From contig JBOHBN010000081.1 of assembly GCA_050698355.1 (NCBI GenBank), positions 1 through 10,926 of the forward strand: a DNA stretch of 10,926 bases, given 5' to 3'. The DNA comes from JBOHBN01 sp050698355 (GTDB lineage: Bacteria > Actinomycetota > Actinomycetes > Streptosporangiales > WHST01). The notes under the pieces were generated by a model, which searched no databases, had not been told where the DNA came from, and was given only the letters and a program-made list of their open reading frames with translations. Positions 1-6,001 of the stretch are shown piece after piece (within the stretch, counting starts at the first letter, position 1; every line of letters starts with the position of its first letter). Made by a program: the position numbers and the translations under genes.

Positions 1-780
1 AACAAGATCCGGCAGTGGTTCTCCAAGGAACGCCGCGAGGAAGCCATCGAGCGGGGCAAGTCGGCGCTCGCGCGTACGATCCGCAAGCAGGGCCTGCCGT
101 TGCAGCGCATCCTCACCGGCGACGCGATGGTCGGCATCATGCAGGACCTGAAGTACCCCGATATCTCGGCGCTGTACGCGGCGATCGGGGAGGGGCACGT
201 CAGCGCGCAGAACATCGTGCAGCGACTCGTACAGTCGATCGGCGGCGTGGAGGGCGCCACCGACGAGATGGTCGAGACGGCAGTGCCGACCCGACCCGCG
301 CGGCGGATGCGCTCGGGCGACCCGGGCGTCGTCGTCAAGGGGTCGTCGGACATCTGGGTGAAGCTGGCGAAGTGCTGCACTCCGGTGCCTGGCGACGAGA
401 TCGTCGGGTTCGTGACCCGGGGGAGCGGCGTGTCGGTCCACCGCAGCGACTGCTCGAACGTGTCGCACCTGTCGGGCCAGGCCGAGCGGTTCGTCGAGGT
501 GGAGTGGGCGCCGGGGGCGCACTCGGTCTTCCTCGTTGCGATCCAGGTCGAGGCGCTCGATCGTACCCGGTTGCTGTCCGACATCACCCGGCTGCTGTCC
601 GACCAGCACGTGAACATCCTGTCCGCGTCGGTGACCACGACGCGGGACCGGGTAGCGGTCAGCCGGTTCACCTTCGAAATGGCCGACGCCAAGCACCTCG
701 GCCACGTGATGGCCGCGGTCAAGCAGATCCAGGGCGTGTACGACGCGTACCGCGTGACGAGCGGCGCCCAAGCCAGCTAG
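1..780 (+). CDS. relA: RelA/SpoT (p)ppGpp synthetase/hydrolase, C-terminal part
   Basis: This is the last 259 residues of a bifunctional Rel protein, open from the first base and ending in TAG at 778-780. The N-terminal hydrolase, synthetase and TGS domains lie outside the window. Residues 1-40 match the region after TGS (IRQWFSKERREEAIERGK, then QGLPLQRI). A zinc-finger-like domain follows, with Cys125-Cys126 in KCCTPVPGD, then His147 and Cys151 in HRSDC. The Cys-to-His (21) and His-to-Cys (4) spacings match E. coli RelA. Residues about 176-252 form the C-terminal ACT domain (VEALDRTRLLSDITRLLSD onwards). Both regulatory domains are intact, so this looks like the ribosome-sensing long Rel that makes and degrades the alarmone (p)ppGpp on amino-acid starvation. 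It converges on the ABC operon. The family assignment is secure; synthetase versus hydrolase competence cannot be judged here. Confidence 0.96.
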   Translation, partial: NKIRQWFSKERREEAIERGKSALARTIRKQGLPLQRILTGDAMVGIMQDLKYPDISALYAAIGEGHVSAQNIVQRLVQSIGGVEGATDEMVETAVPTRPARRMRSGDPGVVVKGSSDIWVKLAKCCTPVPGDEIVGFVTRGSGVSVHRSDCSNVSHLSGQAERFVEVEWAPGAHSVFLVAIQVEALDRTRLLSDITRLLSDQHVNILSASVTTTRDRVAVSRFTFEMADAKHLGHVMAAVKQIQGVYDAYRVTSGAQAS

Positions 781-790
781 GACGCGTGAA

Positions 791-849
791 GGTGCCCTCG
801 ACCCGGTGATAGCACCGCCGAGGTGCCCACCACGCGGGTGAGCGTGGGC
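791..849. terminator. Hairpins between convergent relA and ABC permease genes
   Basis: The 73-bp gap between the two convergent stop codons holds two GC-rich hairpins. The first pairs CCTCG (796-800) with CGAGG (819-823) and, inside it, CGGTG (804-808) with CACCG (813-817) around an ATAG loop. The second pairs GCCCAC (825-830) with GTGGGC (844-849). Alternative GGTGC/GCACC pairings also exist at 791-826. There is no T-tract, which is common for actinobacterial terminators. The role as a two-way terminator is inferred from position and pairing. Confidence 0.5.
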
Positions 850-853
850 CGGC

Positions 854-1546
854 TCAGACCGTGGCCTTGCGCATGGTGCCGAAGCCGCCGAGCGTGAGCG
901 CGAGGGCGACCGCGGCAACCACGCCGGTGAAGCCGAGCACGCTCAACGTGGCGAAGGCCGCGGTAACGCTCGCCCAGGCGTCGAGCCAGGTGACGACGAC
1001 CGCGGCGGCGAGCAGCACGGTGACCTGCACCGCTGCGAACGTCAGCACGCCGGTAACACTCCACCGGCGGGAGATCAGGCCGAACCACATGCCGTAGGCG
1101 AAGACCAGCATGAGCAGCACGAACGCGGTGACCCAGGTCAGGTACCAGGCGCCGTCCAGGATCCAGGGGACGCGGAAGAAGTGCATGGCAATGCCCCAGC
1201 CGCCAGTCGCGCGCTCGATCGCCTGCAGCACCGTGATGACGAATCCGTACACACCGGCGAGCGTGAGGAAGCAGCCGACCGTGCCCAGGTAGTACGACCG
1301 CCTGCTCAGGCCTAGTGCGAAGGCGAACGGCAGCGACCTGGTGAGGGTCAGGACGCCCAGGATGAAGAAGAAGATGTAGGGCGCCAGCAGTCCGCCGGCG
1401 TAGTAGCCGGCATCCGGGCGGGTGGGGAGGAGCGCGAAGATGATCAGATTCACCAGGAAGGCGAACGCGGTGACCGCCGGGGGCAACAGTCCGAGCTGTA
1501 CCCGGTCTACCAAGTGGTACCGAGCGACGTTGACCAGCGTGTTCAT
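854..1546 (-). CDS. ABC transporter membrane subunit (six-helix, ABC-2-like)
   Basis: This 230-residue, strongly hydrophobic protein has about six predicted membrane helices, near residues 22-41, 52-70, 86-110, 136-157, 166-186 and 203-222. Its N-terminus is short and cytoplasmic (MNTLVNVARYHLVDR). I recognise no specific family signature. Size and gene context make it the permease partner of the ATPase encoded just upstream. The ATG at 1546-1544 overlaps the ATPase TGA (ATGA). An AAAGGG-type ribosome site lies about eight bases ahead, so translation is probably coupled. A module of GntR regulator, ATPase and small membrane protein usually exports or senses cell-wall-active compounds (the YtrABC/BcrAB type), but the substrate cannot be read from this sequence. 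Confidence 0.82.
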   Translation of the reverse strand: MNTLVNVARYHLVDRVQLGLLPPAVTAFAFLVNLIIFALLPTRPDAGYYAGGLLAPYIFFFILGVLTLTRSLPFAFALGLSRRSYYLGTVGCFLTLAGVYGFVITVLQAIERATGGWGIAMHFFRVPWILDGAWYLTWVTAFVLLMLVFAYGMWFGLISRRWSVTGVLTFAAVQVTVLLAAAVVVTWLDAWASVTAAFATLSVLGFTGVVAAVALALTLGGFGTMRKATV

Positions 1547-2430
1547 GCCGTTGCCCTTTCTTCGGTCATCTCACGGGAGGTGTGCACCATCAGCTGCTGC
1601 AGCGACAGCGGTTCGAGGGTCAGGTGGAGCGCGGCCGCCCGTGCCTTGTCCGCCGCGTCGAGCGGCTCGGCGATGGTCACCGACGCGCGGGAGCCGATGC
1701 CACGGCGGTGCCAGACGCGGCGCCCGGTGACGAACTCCTCGACCGCGCCTGCCGGGCCGGTCACCGTCGTGGCCGTGCCGCGCACGTCGTCGGCCACGGC
1801 GTCGAGGGTTATCCGGCCCTTGTCGATCATGACGACGTGCTCGAGCAGGTCGGCGACCTCGTCGATCAGGTGCGTGGAAAGCAGGATCGTGCGGGGGTAT
1901 ACCGCATAGTCGGCGAGCAGCCGGTCGTAGAAGACGTGCCGCGACACCGCGTCGAGCCCCGCGTACGGCTCGTCGAGCAGGGTCAGCTCGGCGCGCGCGG
2001 CCAGGCCGAGCACGATGGAAAGCGCCGAGCGCATGCCCCGGGAGAGCTTCTTGATGGCGCGGTTCTCCGGCAGGTCGAAGTCCGCCAGCAGGCCGTCGGC
2101 GAGCTCGGCGTCCCAGTTCGGGTAGAACCACGAGGCCGCCCTGACGGCGTGGCGTACCTTGATGTCGGGGTACTGCTGGTCCTCGCGTACGAACACCATC
2201 CGGCGCAGGACGCGGTCGTTCTCGACCGGGTTCTCGCCGAAGACCCACAGCCCACCGGAAGTGGCGAACTCCTGACCTGTGATGATCCGCATCAACGTGG
2301 TCTTGCCCGCGCCGTTGCGGCCGAGCAAGCCCGTGATCGTGTCTCGCTCGACGTCGAGGCTCACGTCGCCGAGCACGGTCTGGTCGCGGTACCTGCGGGT
2401 GAGGCCCACCGCGGAGATCGTCGGGGTCAT
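1543..2430 (-). CDS. ABC transporter ATP-binding protein (YtrB/BcrA-like)
   Basis: This is a 295-residue cytoplasmic ATPase. It has Walker A GRNGAGKTT at 37-45, a Q-loop near 81-86 (VREDQQ), the signature LSRGMRSAL at 129-137, Walker B LTLLDEPYAGLD at 149-160, and the switch histidine in STH at 185-187. The signature reads LSRGM rather than LSGGQ, which I recall in exporter ATPases of the bacitracin/YtrB type. About 75 residues after the core form a C-terminal extension without a recognised motif. The start ATG (2430-2428) overlaps the stop of the GntR gene (ATGA) and is preceded by a strong AGGAGG nine bases upstream. It should pair with the six-helix protein encoded downstream, probably as a homodimer energising export. 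The ATPase call is secure; the substrate is unknown. Confidence 0.93.
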   Translation of the reverse strand: MTPTISAVGLTRRYRDQTVLGDVSLDVERDTITGLLGRNGAGKTTLMRIITGQEFATSGGLWVFGENPVENDRVLRRMVFVREDQQYPDIKVRHAVRAASWFYPNWDAELADGLLADFDLPENRAIKKLSRGMRSALSIVLGLAARAELTLLDEPYAGLDAVSRHVFYDRLLADYAVYPRTILLSTHLIDEVADLLEHVVMIDKGRITLDAVADDVRGTATTVTGPAGAVEEFVTGRRVWHRRGIGSRASVTIAEPLDAADKARAAALHLTLEPLSLQQLMVHTSREMTEERATA

Positions 2431-2843
2431 GGGATTGGTCCTCCTGCCGTGGATCCGCGGATGAGCGAGATGAGCGTGTCCTGGTCGATGCCCAGCCGGT
2501 TGGCCTCGGCGAGCATGGGATCGAGGTACTGGTCGGCGAACTGCTTGCGGCGGTCGGCGAGGAGCCGTTGACGGGCGCCGTCGGCGACGAACATGCCGAT
2601 GCCGCGATGCTTGTCGAGCAGGTTCTCGTCGATGAGCATGCCGATGCCCTTCGCCGCGGTAGCGGGGTTGATCCGGTAGAACGCGGCGAGCTCGTTGCTG
2701 GACGGCACGCGTTGCCCCTCGGCCAGGCTGCCGTCGGCGATGTCGTCGGCGAGGTGCTCGGCGATCTGCACGAACAGCGGCGTCCCCTCGTCGAGCACGG
2801 TCACCTCCGCCGGCACCTCGTCACCACCGTCCCTGGTGGGCAC
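2427..2843 (-). CDS. GntR-family transcriptional repressor, YtrA subfamily
   Basis: This 138-residue protein has a GntR winged helix-turn-helix at about residues 20-90: TPLFVQIAEHLADDI, then RVPSSNELAAFYRINPATA, then the wing KHRGIGMFV. Only about 45 residues follow, too few for a FadR or HutC effector domain. That short tail is typical of the YtrA subfamily, whose genes commonly precede ABC transporter genes, as here. The outer start is GTG at 2843-2841, with an in-frame TAA four codons upstream and no ribosome site. A GTG at codon 16 (2798-2796) has GGAGG five bases ahead and would begin the protein eight residues before the conserved region, so the true start is uncertain. An inverted repeat just upstream is the likely operator. 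Expected role: ligand- or stress-relieved repression of its own three-gene operon. Confidence 0.9.
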   Translation of the reverse strand: MPTRDGGDEVPAEVTVLDEGTPLFVQIAEHLADDIADGSLAEGQRVPSSNELAAFYRINPATAAKGIGMLIDENLLDKHRGIGMFVADGARQRLLADRRKQFADQYLDPMLAEANRLGIDQDTLISLIRGSTAGGPIP

Positions 2844-2846
2844 GTT

Positions 2847-2870
2847 GGTGCATTACTCAACTAATGTACC
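2847..2870. promoter_or_regulatory. Putative GntR operator palindrome
   Basis: GGTGCATTA (2847-2855) and TAATGTACC (2862-2870) form an inverted repeat with eight of nine positions matched around the six-base spacer CTCAAC. It begins three bases upstream of the GntR GTG and covers the predicted -10 box. The AT-rich core stands out in GC-rich DNA. The GGT...ACC ends fit the general GntR operator pattern (GT...AC). Bound repressor would block RNA polymerase, giving autoregulation of the operon. Binding is inferred. Confidence 0.72.
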
Positions 2871-2891
2871 GATGAACCGCCGGGCGCGCAA
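2863..2891 (-). promoter_or_regulatory. Predicted promoter of the GntR-ABC operon
   Basis: On the minus strand, TTGCGC (2891-2886) and TACATT (2868-2863) are separated by 17 bases and resemble -35 and -10 elements of the main sigma factor. Transcription would start near 2857, inside the palindrome, leaving a leader of about 13 bases before the outer GTG. The rest of the 83-bp gap to the DUF349 gene shows no convincing terminator, so read-through from DUF349 into this operon is possible. Confidence 0.5.
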
Positions 2892-2926
2892 CGGGACGCG
2901 GGAAATGCCGGAACGGTACGGGCGCC

Positions 2927-4156
2927 TCAGCTGAAGTCGGTGAGGGCGCGTTCGGCCTCGGTGAGCCACTCGCGCCGCGCGCTGGCCGACTCGCGGGCCT
3001 CGCGCGCCTTATGCTCCTGACCGGCGGCGTCGGCCTTGCCGGCCTCCTCGTCCAGCTTGGCGATCGACTCGCGCAGCTGGGTGACCGTCGCCTCCGCGCG
3101 GGCCCTGGCCTCCGGGTTGGTGCGCTGCCACTGGGCACGCTCGGCATCATGCACGGCGTCCTCGACCTTGCGGAGTCGCGCCTCGACCCGCGGGCGGTCG
3201 GCGCGCGGTACGGGCCCGGCCTCGTGCCACTCGTCGCGTACCCGCCGGAGTTCGGCGCGCGCGCCGCGGACGTTCGTCACGGGCAGGAGCCGCTCCGCCT
3301 GCTGCGCCAGCTCTTCTTTGCGCTCCAGGTTCGCGCGCTGGCCGGCGTCGCGCTCGGCGAACGCCTCGGACCTGGCCGCGAAGAAGGCGTCCTGAGCGGA
3401 CTTGAACCGCGCCCAGAGCCGGTCGTCGACCTTGCGCTCGGCTCGGCCGGCGGCCCGCCACTGGGTCATCAGGTCCCGGAACCTGCCTGCGGTCGCCCCC
3501 CAGTCGGTGGAGTCGCCCAGCGCCTCGGCCTGGGTCACCAGGTCTTCCTTGACCGCGCGTGTTTCTTCCTGCTGGGTGGAGAGCTCGGAGAAGTACCGCC
3601 GCCGCCGCTTCGCGAACGCGTTGCGCGCTCCGGCGAGGCGCTTCCACAACGCCTGGTCGGTGGCCCGGTCGAGCCGTTCCAGGGTCTTCCACTGGTCGAT
3701 GAGCTCGCGCAACCGGTCGCCTCCGGCCTTCCAGCGGGTGCCGTTGGTGCCGATCTCCTCGGCCTCCGCCACGAGGCGTTCCTTGTGCTCCCGCGCCTCC
3801 TCGCGCTGCCGTGCGCGTTCCTCGCGCTGGCGGGTACGCCGTTCCTCGATCGCCGGCTGGAGGGCATCCAGCCGTGCCAGCAGTGAGTCGAGGTCACCGA
3901 CGGCCGCCGCGTCGCGCACGCTGCCGCGCAGGGCCTCTGCCTTCACATTCGCCTGGTCGGGGGGGACGGCGCCCCGGCCGACGCGCTGCTCGAGCAGGTC
4001 GACCTCCGTCGCCAGCTCCGCGTAGCGCCGGTGGAAGAAGGTCAGCGCCTCCTCCGGTGAACCCGCCTGCCAGGAGCCCACGACGCGCTCGCCCGCGGCG
4101 GTCCGTACGTACACGGTACCGTCGTCGTCGACGCGCCCCCACGGGTCGCTGGTCAC
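2927..4156 (-). CDS. DUF349 domain protein with three repeats
   Basis: This 409-residue, highly charged, helical protein has no signal peptide or membrane segment, so it is probably cytoplasmic. After an N-terminal part with small beta-like segments (GTVYVRTAAGERVVGSWQ, 13-30) and an Arg/Glu-rich coiled coil (about 104-130), three DUF349 repeats follow at about 124-192, 203-268 and 280-345. Repeats 1 and 2 share the pattern KxxLVxxAE...W...LW(K/A)R...A..AF..R; repeat 3 is more diverged (it keeps RDEWHEAG). A second coiled coil ends the protein. The start is GTG at 4156-4154 with AAGGAGG four bases ahead. The family's molecular function is unknown to me. Its position between relA and a cyclophilin gene recurs in actinobacteria as I remember it, but this proves no stringent-response role. 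The domain call is confident. Confidence 0.88.
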   Translation of the reverse strand: MTSDPWGRVDDDGTVYVRTAAGERVVGSWQAGSPEEALTFFHRRYAELATEVDLLEQRVGRGAVPPDQANVKAEALRGSVRDAAAVGDLDSLLARLDALQPAIEERRTRQREERARQREEAREHKERLVAEAEEIGTNGTRWKAGGDRLRELIDQWKTLERLDRATDQALWKRLAGARNAFAKRRRRYFSELSTQQEETRAVKEDLVTQAEALGDSTDWGATAGRFRDLMTQWRAAGRAERKVDDRLWARFKSAQDAFFAARSEAFAERDAGQRANLERKEELAQQAERLLPVTNVRGARAELRRVRDEWHEAGPVPRADRPRVEARLRKVEDAVHDAERAQWQRTNPEARARAEATVTQLRESIAKLDEEAGKADAAGQEHKAREARESASARREWLTEAERALTDFS

Positions 4157-4187
4157 GGGTCCTCCTTGTCCGCCCTTTCCTGGACCC

Positions 4188-4217
4188 TACCTAGGAGGCG
4201 CGTGGTGAGGCCGTCAA
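4188..4217 (-). promoter_or_regulatory. Predicted promoter of the DUF349 gene
   Basis: On the minus strand, TTGACG (4217-4212) lies 18 bases from TAGGTA (4193-4188), with an overlapping TAGGGT slightly downstream. The -35 is close to consensus; the -10 is imperfect. Transcription from near 4181 would give a leader of about 25 bases containing the AAGGAGG ribosome site. This separates the DUF349 gene from the cyclophilin gene as its own transcription unit. Confidence 0.45.
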
Positions 4218-4269
4218 CCCGTGGCCCCGCCGGTGTGCCTCGTCAATCGAGGGTCGTGCCGCAATCGTC

Positions 4270-4385
4270 GGGTGCCGCCTGCCTTTTCGATCACGGTAAG
4301 TACGCGAAGACCTGCTTTCCACGCCCAGCAAGGTGAGGGAAGTAGGTGCCAGGGTACTTACCGTGATCGACACCGAATGGCACTC
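4270..4385. repeat. Long imperfect inverted repeat / structured intergenic element
   Basis: Three nested stems are visible in the 254-bp gap between the cyclophilin stop and the DUF349 start. The middle stem is a perfect 17-bp inverted repeat: 4287-4303 (TCGATCACGGTAAGTAC) with 4354-4370. Inside it, after a symmetric 6x6 internal loop, 4310-4320 pairs with 4337-4347 over 11 positions, two of them G-T. Four more pairs (4322-4325 with 4332-4335) close a six-base loop. Outside, GGGTGCC (4270-4276) pairs with GGCACTC (4379-4385) with one G-T. There is no T-tract on either side, so it is not a textbook intrinsic terminator. It lies 26 bases past the cyclophilin stop and could be a 3' end element, a structured RNA or a REP/MITE-like repeat unit. 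Confidence 0.7.
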
Positions 4386-4410
4386 ACACCACTTGTCGGA
4401 GCATTGGGCG

Positions 4411-5208
4411 TCAGCCCGCGGCCCCGCCGATGTGCACCTGTTCGATCTTGACCGGCTTCTTCGGCGGGCCGCCGCCCACTGTCGGATCGACCTTCGTCAC
4501 GCCCGACTTGGCGACCTTTTGCACGATGTCGAGGCCCTGGGTGACCTTGCCGAACACGGTGTACTTCGGCGGGAGCTTGGGCGCGTCCTTGTACACGATG
4601 AAGAACTGGCTGCCGTTGCTGTTCGGCGTGCCGCTGTTCGCCATCGCGACCGTCCCTGCCGTGTACTTGGCGCCCTTCGCGTTCTCGGTGCCGAACTGGT
4701 AACCCGGGCCGCCCTGGCCGGTGCCGGTCGGGTCGCCGCACTGCAGCACGTGGATGCCCTTGGGCACGAGCCGGTGGCACTTGGTGTGGTCGAAGTAGCC
4801 GTTCTCGGCGAGGTAGGTGAACGAGTTCACCGTGCAGGGGGCCTTCTCGCCGTACAGCTCGAGCTTCAGCGTGCCGCGGTTGGTCCGTACCGTGGCGCTC
4901 TGCGTGTGCCGATTCGGCTGCGGCGGTGGCGTGCCGACATGCCCGGCCGTCTTGCCGGCCTGCGCCTTCTCGTACGCGCAGTCACCGGGGTTGCTTGTGC
5001 TCGGGACCGCTTCCGGCTTCTTGCCGCGGGAGTCCTCGGACAACTTGAACGCGAGGACGCTCACGCCCCCGACGATGACGAGCACCGCGATGACCGACGT
5101 GACCACCGCCTGGATCGTGCGACGTCGCGCGTCCCGGTGGATCCGACGTGCCACCTGGCGCTGGTGGCGCTCGCGTTCCAGCTGCCTGCGACGCTCCCTG
5201 CCAGGCAC
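4411..5208 (-). CDS. Membrane-anchored cyclophilin-type peptidyl-prolyl isomerase
   Basis: This 265-residue protein starts at GTG 5208-5206. A very basic cytoplasmic N-terminus (1-30) is followed by one membrane helix at about 32-54 (VVTSVIAVLVIVGGVSVLAF), then a linker and a cyclophilin domain at about 105-260. The domain shows CHRLVP (144-149; Arg146 matches the catalytic Arg of FHR), QCGDPTGTGQGGPGY (156-170) and MANSGTPNSNGSQFFI (189-204). It should catalyse cis-trans isomerisation of prolyl bonds on the outer face of the membrane. Cysteines 77, 125, 144 and 157 lie outside the membrane and could form disulfides; Cys replaces the usual Phe and Gly in the FHR and QGGD motifs. The frame stays open to 5343, but that would overlap the divergent hydrolase gene. 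The GAGGAG at 5220-5215, six bases before GTG, fixes the shorter start. Confidence 0.92.
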   Translation of the reverse strand: MPGRERRRQLERERHQRQVARRIHRDARRRTIQAVVTSVIAVLVIVGGVSVLAFKLSEDSRGKKPEAVPSTSNPGDCAYEKAQAGKTAGHVGTPPPQPNRHTQSATVRTNRGTLKLELYGEKAPCTVNSFTYLAENGYFDHTKCHRLVPKGIHVLQCGDPTGTGQGGPGYQFGTENAKGAKYTAGTVAMANSGTPNSNGSQFFIVYKDAPKLPPKYTVFGKVTQGLDIVQKVAKSGVTKVDPTVGGGPPKKPVKIEQVHIGGAAG

Positions 5209-5214
5209 ACCCGT

Positions 5215-5246
5215 CTCCTCATCGCTCGGTTCGTGGCGGCATCGTA
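5215..5246 (-). promoter_or_regulatory. Ribosome site and possible -10 of the cyclophilin gene
   Basis: GAGGAG on the minus strand (5220-5215) sits six bases before GTG 5208 and decides the start. A TACGAT box (5246-5241) about 20 bases further upstream could be the -10 element. No good -35 is found at 16-18 bases; the nearest, TTGCGA, is 20 bases away. The ribosome site is secure and the promoter tentative. Confidence 0.45.
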
Positions 5247-5290
5247 GCGGGCGGCCGGTAAGCCGGTCGCAACCGCACGCCTCCCGCCGG

Positions 5291-5302
5291 TACCCTGGAC
5301 CG
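5291..5302 (+). promoter_or_regulatory. Predicted leaderless promoter of the hydrolase gene
   Basis: TACCCT (5291-5296) fits the actinobacterial -10 pattern TANNNT and ends six bases before the GTG at 5303. No ribosome site is present between them. This geometry predicts a transcript that begins at or next to the start codon. No convincing -35 is visible. Confidence 0.45.
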
Positions 5303-5953
5303 GTGTTGATCGAGGCGTTCCCGGCCCAGGCGCTCGACACCAACTGTTACGTCGTCGCGCGCGCGGCAGGGTCCGAGTGCGTGATCGTCGACCCGGGCCT
5401 GGGCGTCGCTCCACGGCTGGACGCCATCGTCGCGCGGCACGACCTGCGCCCGGTCGCGGTCCTGGTCAGCCACGGCCACATCGACCACACGTTCTCGGTG
5501 ACCGAGCTGTGCGAGGCGTACGGCGTGCCGGTGTATGTCCACCGAGACGACGAGCACCTGCTCGAGCGGCCGGAGGACGGGCTCACGCCGGACCTGCTCA
5601 CGATGCTCGGCGACCTGCAGTGGAAGCCGCCCGCCGATGTGCGCGGGTTGACGGCGGGGGAGGTCGAGCTCGCCGGCCTCTCGGTCGGCGTCGACCACGC
5701 TCCGGGGCATACGCCCGGGTCCGTGCTGTACAGGTTGACCGACGAGCCGGTGTGCCTGTCCGGTGATGTCCTGTTCGCCGGGTCGATCGGGCGTACCGAC
5801 CTGCCGGGGGGCGACCACGCCGCGATGCTGCGTACGCTGAGTAACGCGGTCCTGGCGCAGCCGGACGACACGGTGGTGCTCCCCGGACACGGGCCGCGGA
5901 CCACGATCGGCGGGGAGCGGCGCGCCAATCCGTTCCTGCACGATCTGGCTTGA
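5303..5953 (+). CDS. Metallo-beta-lactamase-fold hydrolase (glyoxalase II-like)
   Basis: This 216-residue cytoplasmic protein carries all metal-site motifs of the fold: HGHIDH at 57-62, His136 in APGHTPGS, Asp155 in SGDVLFAGSIGRTDL, and His196 in LPGHG. The order and the GRTD(L) motif match small glyoxalase II-like hydrolases (YcbL type), which use one or two Zn/Fe ions to cleave thioesters or related bonds. The native substrate is unknown; a mycothiol-conjugate thioesterase is possible in an actinomycete but is only inference. The start GTG at 5303 gives the family N-terminus (LIEAFPAQALDTNCYVV). The frame is open much further upstream but would run antisense through the cyclophilin gene. 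It is divergent from the cyclophilin gene and 48 bp ahead of hisS, an order I recall as common in actinobacteria. Confidence 0.93.
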   Translation: MLIEAFPAQALDTNCYVVARAAGSECVIVDPGLGVAPRLDAIVARHDLRPVAVLVSHGHIDHTFSVTELCEAYGVPVYVHRDDEHLLERPEDGLTPDLLTMLGDLQWKPPADVRGLTAGEVELAGLSVGVDHAPGHTPGSVLYRLTDEPVCLSGDVLFAGSIGRTDLPGGDHAAMLRTLSNAVLAQPDDTVVLPGHGPRTTIGGERRANPFLHDLA

Positions 5954-5984
5954 TCGACTGCGTAAGACGCCGCGAACCGCAGCA

Positions 5985-6001
5985 ATAGGAGCCCTATCCG
6001 C
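5985..6001 (+). promoter_or_regulatory. hisS ribosome site within a small hairpin
   Basis: AGGAG (5987-5991 region) lies about ten bases before the hisS ATG. It sits inside ATAGG-AGC-CCTAT (5985-5997), a five-pair inverted repeat with a three-base loop. The stem could partly hide the ribosome site, but it is short and A/U-rich. A second small palindrome, GCGT-AAG-ACGC (5960-5970), lies upstream. Both may be chance. Confidence 0.3.

Noticed and set aside
1582..2571. A 329-residue plus-strand open frame opposite the ABC ATPase and GntR genes
   Set aside because: It is the mirror of two genes with intact Walker and helix-turn-helix motifs; no domain and no ribosome site were seen.
4157..4410. 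tRNA gene or short ORF in the largest intergenic gap
   Set aside because: No cloverleaf or T-loop GTTCRA pattern was found, and short frames across it have no ribosome site and break the inverted-repeat structure.
4411..5343. Longer 310-residue start for the cyclophilin
   Set aside because: It would overlap the divergent hydrolase start, and the first 45 residues look non-coding. GTG 5208 has GAGGAG six bases ahead and precedes the basic N-terminus and membrane helix.
4817..5953. Longer 378-residue start for the hydrolase
   Set aside because: The extra N-terminal part lies antisense within the cyclophilin gene. The family N-terminus begins at GTG 5303.
5954..6001. T-box or histidine attenuator upstream of hisS
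   Set aside because: The gap is only 48 bases, with no T-box core, no specifier hairpin and no leader peptide of His codons.
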